DNA of 7,836 bases from Bacteroidota bacterium (GTDB lineage: Bacteria; Bacteroidota; Bacteroidia; Bacteroidales; GCA-2748055): contig JAUVIT010000062.1 in assembly GCA_030592605.1 (NCBI GenBank), positions 1-7,836 on the forward strand, written 5' to 3'. The position numbers and the translations under genes were made by a program. The notes under the pieces were generated by a model. It was not told where the DNA came from and ran no database searches. It saw nothing but the letters and a program-made list of their open reading frames with translations. Of this stretch, positions 1 to 6,770 are shown one piece after another; position 1 is the stretch's first letter, and each line of letters opens with the position of its first letter.

Positions 1-783
1 AATTTCGTATTGCTGGCCCTGCTTGGCTTGAAGTATCCGGTTTTCGTTTCAGACAGGAGTCAGCCCGATAAAAGCCTTGGCCGCTTTCATGACATGCTCA
101 GACATTTGCTCTACCCCAGCGCAAGAGGGCTTATTCTGCAGACCGGGAAAGCTAAGGATATTTATCTTCGAAAGAACAAGCATAAGAACATAAGCGTGAT
201 CGGAAATCCCATCCGTAGTTTTGCACAGCCAGAGCCTGTTGCAGTCAGGGAAAAAAGTGTATTGATGGTTGGACGGCTCATCCAGTCCAAGCATCAGGAT
301 CTGCTGATTGAGATGTTTGCCCGGGTGAACCGGCCCCAGTGGAAGCTGCTTATCGTGGGCTACGATCACCTGAAACAGCAGCACCTGGATCGCTTAAAGG
401 GACTGGCCAGGGAAATGGGGGTGGAGGACCGGGTGGTGTTTACAGGCAAACAGAATAATGTTGAAGATTACTATATGCGTTCTTCCATTTTTGCTTTTAC
501 CTCTTCTTCGGAAGGTTTTCCAAATGTCATCGGAGAAGCCATGTCGGCCGGTTTGCCGGTTGTGGCCTTTGATTGCGTGGCCGGTCCGTCCGAGATGATT
601 CGTGACGGGTGGAACGGATATTTGTCACCCCTGTTTGATGCGGCCGACTTCGAGGATAAACTTGCCCGGCTGATGGATGATGTGGAGCTTCGGGAGCAGA
701 TGGGAAAGCAGGCCCTTGATAGCATTAAGCGCTTTTCCAGGGAACAGATTTGTGAAGAGTTTTACCAGGTATTACTGACATAA
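1..783 (+). CDS. GT4 family glycosyltransferase, 5'-truncated by the window edge
   Basis: The reading frame is open from base 1, so the true start lies upstream; the first in-frame TTG at 10 is not a credible start because the protein would begin inside the N-terminal Rossmann domain. About 260 residues are visible, roughly the last two thirds of a GT-B enzyme. Seen: the interdomain V-I-G-N-P motif; the MVGRL strand followed by S-K-H-Q-D-L-L, the GT4 nucleotide-sugar binding region; and the EX7E signature (Glu171 and Glu179, counted from base 1, nt 511-537) in EGFPNVIGE. After this comes FDCVAGPSEMI, a sequence style known from PglH/AmsD-like GT4 enzymes. Family knowledge: retaining transfer from a nucleotide sugar to a lipid-linked glycan at the cytoplasmic membrane face. 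Donor and linkage cannot be read. It ends 11 bp before the SDR gene, so it probably shares its transcript. Confidence 0.93.
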   Translation, partial: NFVLLALLGLKYPVFVSDRSQPDKSLGRFHDMLRHLLYPSARGLILQTGKAKDIYLRKNKHKNISVIGNPIRSFAQPEPVAVREKSVLMVGRLIQSKHQDLLIEMFARVNRPQWKLLIVGYDHLKQQHLDRLKGLAREMGVEDRVVFTGKQNNVEDYYMRSSIFAFTSSSEGFPNVIGEAMSAGLPVVAFDCVAGPSEMIRDGWNGYLSPLFDAADFEDKLARLMDDVELREQMGKQALDSIKRFSREQICEEFYQVLLT

Positions 784-794
784 AAGCCATCGGG

Positions 795-1688
795 ATGAAA
801 GTAATTGTTATCGGTTCAAAAGGTTTTATAGGGCAGCATCTTTGTAAATATTTCCAGGAGCGCGGAGCTGAGGTCTGGGGAGCAGACGTGGTGGTGGACT
901 ATGTGAATACGGAAAGGTATTTCCTGATCGACTCAAGCAATTCTGACTTTGGCAGTGTGTTTAAACAGCAGGAGTATGATTTATGTGTTAACTGTTCCGG
1001 AGCTGCCAGTGTACCAGCCTCTCTGAAGAACCCCATCAGGGACTACTACCTGAATACGGTGAATGTATTTAAACTCCTGGAAGCCATCCGGAATGAGCAG
1101 CGCAACTGTCGTTTTATCAATCTGTCCAGTGCGGCCGTTTATGGAAACCCGGTGTCTTTGCCTGTGAGCGAAGCTGCTGTACCCGATCCGCTATCCCCTT
1201 ACGGCATACATAAACTGCAATCTGAACAAATATGCCGCGAATTTTACGAGTTTCATAAGATCCCCACCTGTTCCCTGCGGATTTTCTCAGTCTACGGTCC
1301 GGGCCAGCAAAAACAGTTGTTCTGGGACCTCCTGCAGAAGGCAAATTCCGGACAGGCATTTTCACTGTTTGGGACGGGAATGGAATCCCGGGATTTTATC
1401 TTTGTTACAGATCTTTTCAGAGTGATTGAGCTGGTGTATGAACACTCCGATTTCAATGCCGATGTGATCAATGTGGCCAATGGGGAAGAAATTTTCATCA
1501 AGGATGCGGTCTCCGTTTTTTTTAGTTTATTCAATAAAGAAATCTCATACACTTTTTCAGGCGACTCAAGAAAGGGGGATCCGGTAAACTGGAAAGCTGA
1601 TATTAGCAAACTCAGGTCCTTTGGATACCAGCCTTCGGTGGATATCACCAGTGGCCTGGAAACCTATTATAACTATTATAAGAAATAG
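795..1688 (+). CDS. NAD(P)-dependent extended SDR (nucleotide-sugar epimerase/dehydratase/reductase)
   Basis: A 297-residue extended short-chain dehydrogenase/reductase. The ATG places the first beta strand directly at the N-terminus, followed by the cofactor loop GSKGFIG (Gly7, Gly10, Gly13). Asp31 at the end of strand 2 suggests NAD(H) preference. The catalytic set is Ser112 in SSAAVYG, Tyr136 and Lys140 in YGIHK. RIFSVYGPG (162-170) and ESRDFIFVTDL (197-207) are typical of the nucleotide-sugar branch near UDP-glucose 4-epimerase and GDP-6-deoxymannose reductase (Rmd). It lies 1 bp upstream of gmd, which makes reduction or epimerisation of GDP-4-keto-6-deoxymannose an attractive role, but this rests on context. 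A UDP-sugar 4-epimerase is the main alternative. There is no clear Shine-Dalgarno in the 11 bp before the start. An 8-T run lies near the 3' end (1516-1523), with no sign of a frameshift. Confidence 0.92.
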   Translation: MKVIVIGSKGFIGQHLCKYFQERGAEVWGADVVVDYVNTERYFLIDSSNSDFGSVFKQQEYDLCVNCSGAASVPASLKNPIRDYYLNTVNVFKLLEAIRNEQRNCRFINLSSAAVYGNPVSLPVSEAAVPDPLSPYGIHKLQSEQICREFYEFHKIPTCSLRIFSVYGPGQQKQLFWDLLQKANSGQAFSLFGTGMESRDFIFVTDLFRVIELVYEHSDFNADVINVANGEEIFIKDAVSVFFSLFNKEISYTFSGDSRKGDPVNWKADISKLRSFGYQPSVDITSGLETYYNYYKK

Positions 1689-1689
1689 A

Positions 1690-2742
1690 ATGAAACATGC
1701 ACTCGTTACAGGAATAACCGGGCAGGATGGTGCCTATCTGGCCGATTTTCTATTAAAGAAAGGGTATAGGGTTTTTGGAACCTACCGACGACTTTCAACT
1801 CCGAATTTCTGGAGGCTTCAATACCTGGGCATTTTTGATAAAGTAGAACTGCTGCCAGTGGATCTTCTGGATAGCTTTTCCATTACAGAGGCCATAAAAA
1901 TTGCCCAACCAGATGAGATCTATAATCTTGCTGCCATGAGCTTTGTTGGGGCCTCCTTTGAGCAACCCCTGGCCTCGGCCGAAATTACCGGCCTGGGGGT
2001 GGTGAAGTTTTTGGAAGCCATGCGGAACATTGCCCCTGATGTCAGATTCTATCAGGCCTCTACCAGTGAGATGTATGGAGACAACCTGTTCACCGAGCAG
2101 TCTGAGGACACCCTGTTCGAACCCTCCAGTCCGTATGCCGCAGCCAAGCTATATGCCCATAGCATGGTTAAGATATATCGGAAGGGTTATGGCCTGTTTG
2201 CCTGCAACGGTATATTGTTTAATCATGAGAGCCCTATACGGGGTCTGGAGTTTGTGACCAGAAAGATTACCAATGCAGTAGCCAAGATAAGTCTGGGCCT
2301 GGAGGACTATATTGAACTTGGGAACATCGATGCTAAAAGAGACTGGGGTTATGCTCCTGAATATGTGGAAGCCATGTGGCTGATGTTGCAGCAAGACGAA
2401 CCTGATGATTATGTAGTTGCCACCAATGAAACCCACACCATCCGGGAATTTTTGGAGGTTGCCTTCGACCATGTGGGACTGGACTGGGAGAAATACATTC
2501 GTATCGATGAACGCTTTATGAGACCAGTTGATGTTCGTTACCTGAAGGGTAATTATGATAAAGGTAGGGAAAAGCTGGGATGGGAACCACTTACCAAGTT
2601 TAGCGGGCTGGCCGAAATCATGCTTAAATCTGATGTGGAACGCTGGAAGAAGTGGGTCAACGGGGAGCACTTTCCCTGGGATGCCTGGAACTATCCCAAC
2701 GAAAAAAAGATACTGTCAAGGAAGTTAAAACTGGACCGTTAA
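1690..2742 (+). CDS. gmd: GDP-mannose 4,6-dehydratase
   Basis: Converts GDP-D-mannose to GDP-4-keto-6-deoxy-D-mannose, precursor of GDP-L-fucose, GDP-D-rhamnose, GDP-perosamine and related sugars. The frame is open further upstream (to 1621), but ATG 1690 is chosen: it lies 1 bp after the previous stop and puts VTGITGQDGAYL at the N-terminus as in all Gmd proteins. The protein has 350 residues. Seen: cofactor loop G8, G11, G14; YNLAAMSFVGASFEQP (78-93); catalytic Thr125-Ser126-Glu127, Tyr149 and Lys153; the family hallmark NGILFNHESP (173-182), then RGLEFVTRKI and GNIDAKRDWG (211-220). The TYRR segment followed by WRLQYLGI resembles the shorter Pseudomonas-type enzymes used for D-rhamnose more than the fucose-pathway type. 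After residue 320 there is a tryptophan-rich tail (FPWDAWNYPNE) whose role I do not know. The stop overlaps the next ATG by one base (TAATG). Confidence 0.96.
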   Translation: MKHALVTGITGQDGAYLADFLLKKGYRVFGTYRRLSTPNFWRLQYLGIFDKVELLPVDLLDSFSITEAIKIAQPDEIYNLAAMSFVGASFEQPLASAEITGLGVVKFLEAMRNIAPDVRFYQASTSEMYGDNLFTEQSEDTLFEPSSPYAAAKLYAHSMVKIYRKGYGLFACNGILFNHESPIRGLEFVTRKITNAVAKISLGLEDYIELGNIDAKRDWGYAPEYVEAMWLMLQQDEPDDYVVATNETHTIREFLEVAFDHVGLDWEKYIRIDERFMRPVDVRYLKGNYDKGREKLGWEPLTKFSGLAEIMLKSDVERWKKWVNGEHFPWDAWNYPNEKKILSRKLKLDR

Positions 2743-3911
2743 TGGGTGATGTGACTGTTGATAAAAGGGTAAGGCTGGGCCTGGTCTTTAATTTTCATCC
2801 CTCCTGGATGGGTGGAATTATTTACCTGCTTAATCTGGTGAAGACACTGGACTTTCTGGACGACAAAAAAAAACCGGAAATCCTTGTGTTCTACCGTCCA
2901 GATCTTAAGGATCGTGTTCATGGGATTTCTTATCCCTACCTGAGCCTTTATGAGTGGAATTTCCCTTCTGCATGGAAGGGGAGTCTGCGTTCCTGGTTAA
3001 AAGGCAGGAATATGTTTTATGAAGGTTTGATCAGCACAGGGCAGGTGGATGTGCTGTATCCCGCCTGGGATTTTCCCGTCAGGAACAAAACGAAAGTCAG
3101 AATTATTGCCTGGTATGCCGATCTTCAACACAAGTATTACCCGGAGTTCTTTACGAGACTAAACATCCTGCAACGTAATATCCGTCTGAAACTTATGCTG
3201 CGGAATGCAGATGATCTGGTGGTATCCAGTGAAGCTGTTAAGCAAGACTTCCATCGGTATTACCGGGTTAGAGAGGATATGAACATGCCAGTCTACCATT
3301 TTGTATCCATCCTGGACATTCTTCCCGAGGAAAATTTTGAGGAGATTCGAAGGAAATACGATTTACCGGAGGATTATTTCCTGGTCTCAAACCAGTTCCA
3401 TAAACATAAGAATCACAGGGTGGTCTTGCAGGCCATGGCAGAGATGAAAGGAAAGGGGAAAGTCATCCATATGGCCATAACCGGGAAATTTCCAAAGGCC
3501 TCGGATTCACCCTATCTGGCCGAATTGCATCAGCTGATCAACGAGAATGGTTTAAGGGAGCAGATCAGTTTGCTGGGCGTGATCCCCAGAGCTGAGCAAT
3601 TACTGATAATGAAGCATGCCCGCGCTGTTGTGCAGCCCAGTTTATTTGAGGGATGGAGTACAGTAATTGAAGATGCAAAATCACTGCAGGTTCCCGTTAT
3701 CGCTGCAGCTCTGCCGGTGAACAAAGAGCAGCTTGGGGACAGGGGATCATACTTCGATCCCCTTGATGCCGGCCAGCTGGGATCACTCCTGATGTCTTAC
3801 CCGGATCGTGAACCGGGTTCAGAGCCTTATGCTGAATACCAGGTGCGGGTGAAACAGGCGGCTGAGCGACTGTTAAGCATATTTACCGAGGTCCCCATTG
3901 ATAGAAGATGA
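2742..3911 (+). CDS. GT4 family glycosyltransferase
   Basis: A 389-residue GT-B glycosyltransferase. The frame extends upstream to 2652 inside gmd, but ATG 2742 is preferred because it forms a TAATG stop-start with gmd and begins just before the first beta strand; GTG 2751 is a close alternative. Seen: W22-M-G-G25 followed by IIYLLNLV, the N-terminal glycine loop; VSNQFHKHKNH (215-225), where family members bind the nucleotide sugar; and SLFEGWSTVIEDAKSLQVPVIAA (300-322). The signature here is Glu303 with Glu310-Asp311, so the ninth position of the usual EX7E is Asp, a variant I know from WxTVxEDAK-type GT4 proteins, many annotated as mannosyltransferases. No signal peptide or membrane segment is evident. 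It probably adds one sugar, plausibly from a GDP donor given the adjacent gmd; donor and acceptor are inferred. A 9-A run falls at codons 42-44. The stop overlaps the next gene in ATGA. Confidence 0.92.
   Translation: MGDVTVDKRVRLGLVFNFHPSWMGGIIYLLNLVKTLDFLDDKKKPEILVFYRPDLKDRVHGISYPYLSLYEWNFPSAWKGSLRSWLKGRNMFYEGLISTGQVDVLYPAWDFPVRNKTKVRIIAWYADLQHKYYPEFFTRLNILQRNIRLKLMLRNADDLVVSSEAVKQDFHRYYRVREDMNMPVYHFVSILDILPEENFEEIRRKYDLPEDYFLVSNQFHKHKNHRVVLQAMAEMKGKGKVIHMAITGKFPKASDSPYLAELHQLINENGLREQISLLGVIPRAEQLLIMKHARAVVQPSLFEGWSTVIEDAKSLQVPVIAAALPVNKEQLGDRGSYFDPLDAGQLGSLLMSYPDREPGSEPYAEYQVRVKQAAERLLSIFTEVPIDRR
2865..2873 (+). repeat. Nine-adenine homopolymer inside a glycosyltransferase gene
   Basis: Nine consecutive A residues encode Lys42-Lys43-Lys44 near the 5' end of the GT4 gene at 2742-3911. 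The frame is intact as sequenced. Gain or loss of one A would truncate or shift the protein early. Tracts of this length can slip during replication, transcription or sequencing; whether this one does cannot be seen here. Confidence 0.9.
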
Positions 3912-5059
3912 AGAAAATTGTATTTATAAATCAGGCCACCGGCTATTTAACCATTGACATTGTCAATGCATTTGCCGGTCATTTCGATCGGGTTGCTCTT
4001 TTGACCGGCAGCGTGAGGGTTCAGGATATCGAGCTGCACGAGAAGGTGAAACAGGTGAAAATTGCCCGGTACAACAGGGGGAAGCCGCTGGTGAAGTTTC
4101 TGTCCTGGATCAGGGCCACCATACAGGTCTTCTTTCTTTTATTATTTCGCTTTCGATCCTACGAGGTATTTTACACCACCATTCCTCCTACCGCCTACCT
4201 CTTATCTCTCTTCCTGAGAAATCGATTCAGCGTTCTCGTTTACGATCTTTATCCTGAAAGTCTGAAGATTGCCAATATTAAGGAAAGCAGCTGGATTTTC
4301 CGGGCATGGGGCAGGTGGAACAGAAAGCTATTCAAAAAAGCCCACAGGATATATACCCTGGGAGAGGGAATGAAGCACAGCCTGTTACAGTATGTTGACG
4401 CAGAAAAAATACAGGTGATCAATAACTGGTCGGGATTGACGGATATGAAACCCGTACTTCGGGAAGAAAATCCCTTTGCCAGGGAGCATAATCTTGAGGG
4501 TAAGTTCGTTATTAGCTATTCCGGAAACATTGGATACACCCATAATGTGGAAACCCTGCTGGAGGTGGCGGAACATATGCGGGAGGATGAAGATATCTTT
4601 TTCCTGATTATAGGGCGGGGTAAGCGCTACCAGTTTATTGACGCGGAGATCAGCAGTCGAAAACTGGGAAATTGTCTGATTCTGCCATTTCAACCTGATT
4701 CAGAGATACCCAATTCTCTTTCTGCAGCAGATCTTTCCGTGGTGATCCTGGATGAAAAAGTGGCCACCTCTAGCATCCCCAGTAAAACATATAACCTGCT
4801 GGCAGTGGGCTCAGCCTTCATGGTGATTGGTTCTCCTGAAGCTGAGCTGGCACATTTCGTGGAAGAACTCAAGATCGGAAGCTCCTTTACACGAATCCAG
4901 GTGGACGAGATGACCAGCTATATCAGAAACCTGAAGGACAATCCAAAGGAGCTGATACAGCTGAAGAACAATGCTCTGACGAATTCCGGAAACTTCACCT
5001 ACCTGAATGCCCGGAAATATTATGACATCTATTGTAACCCTTTAGAATCAAGTGTATGA
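3908..5059 (+). CDS. GT4 family glycosyltransferase, WbuB-like
   Basis: A 383-residue GT-B glycosyltransferase beginning at an ATG that overlaps the previous stop by 4 bp (ATGA). Seen: an N-terminal Rossmann strand (KKIVFINQATGY); a hydrophobic amphipathic stretch around 66-82, likely for membrane association; VYDLYPES (111-118), the D-x-Y/W-P-E motif typical of WbuB/WcaI-like enzymes; SYSGNIGYTHNVETLL (203-218), the start of the donor-binding domain; and SIPSKTYNLLAVG (289-301). The last segment takes the place of the classic EX7E: this subfamily carries a P-S-K-x-Y motif instead. Related enzymes add HexNAc or 6-deoxy-HexNAc residues early in O-antigen assembly, but donor assignment here would be a guess. 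The gene is followed by another ATGA overlap with the ATP-grasp gene, so the two products may be made in similar amounts and act together. Confidence 0.92.
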   Translation: MKKIVFINQATGYLTIDIVNAFAGHFDRVALLTGSVRVQDIELHEKVKQVKIARYNRGKPLVKFLSWIRATIQVFFLLLFRFRSYEVFYTTIPPTAYLLSLFLRNRFSVLVYDLYPESLKIANIKESSWIFRAWGRWNRKLFKKAHRIYTLGEGMKHSLLQYVDAEKIQVINNWSGLTDMKPVLREENPFAREHNLEGKFVISYSGNIGYTHNVETLLEVAEHMREDEDIFFLIIGRGKRYQFIDAEISSRKLGNCLILPFQPDSEIPNSLSAADLSVVILDEKVATSSIPSKTYNLLAVGSAFMVIGSPEAELAHFVEELKIGSSFTRIQVDEMTSYIRNLKDNPKELIQLKNNALTNSGNFTYLNARKYYDIYCNPLESSV

Positions 5060-6108
5060 AATGTAAAGACTTTATAAGGCGAAGCAAGTACCTGGCTTAC
5101 TACTTCAAAAAAATGGATTGGCCCAAATACAAGAAATTTTACCGCTATGCCCGAAAGCAAACAGGGAGGAGTACCTTAAGCCTGTTTTGCGATAACATCA
5201 GGTGTGTGTATAAGTATAACATTGGGGCAATTGACTATTTCCTTTTCAGGTTCTTTGAAAAGGACCCTGCCGAACGTGCCCGATGGGTGGGCACCGGTTA
5301 TAAGTATGAGTATGACCTGATCATGAATCCAAAAAGCACCCGGAATATATTGGAGAATAAGATACTTTTCTATGAGATCTATGACTCATTTGTCCTCCAT
5401 GCTGTTTGCACCCTGGATGATATTCAGAAACACACAGAAAAGGCCCGGATCGTGCTCGAAAATCCCACAGGAAAGATCGTGGTCAAGGACTCACTGGGTC
5501 AGTGTGGCTGGGATGTGGAAATTATAAAGGCGGCCGGCCACGACTTTGATTCTTTATATAAATACATGAAATCCAAGGGTTTTGATCTGGCTGAAGAGTT
5601 TATAGTCCAGCATCCGGATATAAGCCGTTTATCAGATTCCGGGGTAAATACGGTCCGGATCATCTCTCAGGTAAACAAAGATAATGAGGTGGAGATTCTG
5701 GGTGCCCGCATGCGCATAAGCGTGAATACCTGGGTGGATAACCTGGCCTCCGGGAACATTGCCACATCGGTGGACCTGGAAACGGGCAAGCTCAACGGAC
5801 TCGGGATATATAGTGATATCACTAAGGACAGGGTAAGTGATCATCCGATATCCGGAATAAAATTGGAAGGATATCAGATACCCTTATGGGACCAGTGCCT
5901 CGACCTGGTAAAGCGTGCCTCCTTGCACAGGCCCGAAAACCGGGCCATCGGTTGGGATGTGGTGCTTACTGAAAAAGGACCGGAATTGTTGGAGGGAAAT
6001 CACAACTGGTGCAAGATTTTATGGCAAATCCCCATTGATACCGGATTAAAGCATGTGCTGGAGAAACACCTGGAAGAATTGCCCGCGGACCTCCGGAACC
6101 GGCGATAA
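5056..6108 (+). CDS. Sugar-transfer-associated ATP-grasp protein
   Basis: A 350-residue protein that I assign to the ATP-grasp family found in glycan loci (Pfam 'sugar-transfer associated ATP-grasp'). Residues 1-90 are basic and aromatic-rich, without a signal peptide. Seen: GKIVVKDSLGQCGWDV (139-154), giving an ATP-binding lysine (Lys144) and a glycine-containing loop; LAEEFIVQHP (178-187), the strand and hinge that hold adenine; RISVNTWVDNLASGN (220-234); and IGWDVVLTEKGPELLEGNHN (298-317), where Asp301, Glu313 and Asn315 fit the Mg2+ ligands. ATP-grasp enzymes usually activate a carboxylate as acyl phosphate and join it to an amine or thiol. A plausible role is joining an amino acid or other carboxylate to a sugar, but no substrate is established for this branch to my knowledge. 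The start overlaps the GT4 stop in ATGA, tying it to glycan assembly. Confidence 0.88.
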   Translation: MKCKDFIRRSKYLAYYFKKMDWPKYKKFYRYARKQTGRSTLSLFCDNIRCVYKYNIGAIDYFLFRFFEKDPAERARWVGTGYKYEYDLIMNPKSTRNILENKILFYEIYDSFVLHAVCTLDDIQKHTEKARIVLENPTGKIVVKDSLGQCGWDVEIIKAAGHDFDSLYKYMKSKGFDLAEEFIVQHPDISRLSDSGVNTVRIISQVNKDNEVEILGARMRISVNTWVDNLASGNIATSVDLETGKLNGLGIYSDITKDRVSDHPISGIKLEGYQIPLWDQCLDLVKRASLHRPENRAIGWDVVLTEKGPELLEGNHNWCKILWQIPIDTGLKHVLEKHLEELPADLRNRR

Positions 6109-6137
6109 GGCGTATCTTTATTATCAAATATATTTCT

Positions 6138-6770
6138 ATGTACAGATATATCAAGCGGTGGTTTGACTTCCTTTCTTCTCTGATGGCAATGCTGTTGCTG
6201 TCTCCGCTATTGCTTGTGCTGATGATCCTTATACGCATCAAACTGGGAGGCCCGGTATTTTTTACTCAGGAGCGTCCCGGAATGGGGGGCAGGGTGTTTA
6301 AGATGGTGAAATTCAGATCCATGACCAATGAGCGCGACGCCAAGGGGGAACTCTTACCGGACCAGTTGCGCATTACGACCCTGGGCCGTTTTCTGCGCAG
6401 GACCAGTCTGGATGAATTGCCGGAATTGTATAACGTGCTGCGGGGCCACATGTCCGTGATCGGCCCCCGTCCCCTGTTAGTGAAGTATCTTCCTTATTAT
6501 ACAGAGAGGGAGATGAAGCGTCACCAGGTACGGCCGGGAATCACAGGCTGGGCACAGGTAAACGGACGAAATCTGCTGAACTGGGACAAACGACTTGAAA
6601 TGGATGTTGAATATGTGGAGAAGCTGAGTTTTGGCCTGGATATCCGGATCCTGTTCAAGACCGTTGGCGAAGTACTGGGTCAGCACGATGTGCTGGAAGT
6701 AAGTAGTGAGACGGTTCCGGATTTTGATGATTACCGAAAGCAAAATCAAAGCCAGGAAGATGCTACTTGA
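6138..6770 (+). CDS. PglC-like undecaprenyl-phosphate sugar-1-phosphate transferase (small monotopic PGT)
   Basis: A 210-residue initiating phosphoglycosyl transferase. It moves a sugar 1-phosphate from a UDP-sugar to undecaprenyl phosphate, the first membrane step of glycan assembly. Seen: one N-terminal hydrophobic segment (about 9-34) with Ser22-Pro23 in the middle, matching the helix-break-helix re-entrant membrane helix of monotopic PGTs; FFTQERPGMGGRVFKMVKFRSM (41-62); the catalytic dyad Asp92-Glu93 in SLDELPELYNVLRGHMSVIGPRP; Pro-Arg-Pro 110-112; and RPGITGWAQVNGRN (132-145). The length matches the minimal PglC core and lacks the extra domains of WbaP/WcaJ. The sugar is probably an N-acetylated amino sugar as in PglC relatives, but this is not readable. 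ATG 6138 follows a 29-bp gap, the largest in the window. Its end overlaps the PLP-enzyme gene by 11 bp. Confidence 0.95.
   Translation: MYRYIKRWFDFLSSLMAMLLLSPLLLVLMILIRIKLGGPVFFTQERPGMGGRVFKMVKFRSMTNERDAKGELLPDQLRITTLGRFLRRTSLDELPELYNVLRGHMSVIGPRPLLVKYLPYYTEREMKRHQVRPGITGWAQVNGRNLLNWDKRLEMDVEYVEKLSFGLDIRILFKTVGEVLGQHDVLEVSSETVPDFDDYRKQNQSQEDAT

Noticed and set aside
1516..1523. Eight-T run in the SDR gene as a possible frameshift or slippage site.
   Set aside because: The frame continues intact to a stop 1 bp before gmd, the run is at the less critical 3' part, and Phe-Phe codons explain it.
1621..1689. Upstream in-frame extension of gmd overlapping the SDR gene.
   Set aside because: The extra 23 residues have no family match and would displace the N-terminal Rossmann strand; ATG 1690 fits exactly.
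2149..2670. Minus-strand open frame of 173 codons opposite gmd.
   Set aside because: The + strand here encodes the most conserved part of Gmd; the antisense product resembles no family and its length reflects codon bias.
3741..3763. Inverted repeat with 8-bp arms (AGGGGATC / GATCCCCT) and a 7-nt loop, terminator-like.
   Set aside because: It lies inside the conserved C-terminal part of a GT4 gene and has no T-tract after it.
3952..3968. Near-perfect palindrome CATTGACA-T-TGTCAATG just after the start of the WbuB-like GT4 gene.
   Set aside because: The arms of 8 bp lie wholly in coding sequence, there is only one copy, and no operator context is visible; compatible with chance.
5811..5824. 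Perfect 14-bp palindrome TAGTGATATCACTA in the ATP-grasp gene.
   Set aside because: A 14-bp palindrome is expected about once in every 16 kb by chance, and this one is single and coding.
6109..6137. The largest intergenic gap (29 bp) contains TATCTTTA, close to the Bacteroidota -7 element TAnnTTTG.
   Set aside because: The last base does not match, there is no TTTG-type -33 element at the right distance upstream, and the gap is AT-rich so a near match is expected by chance.
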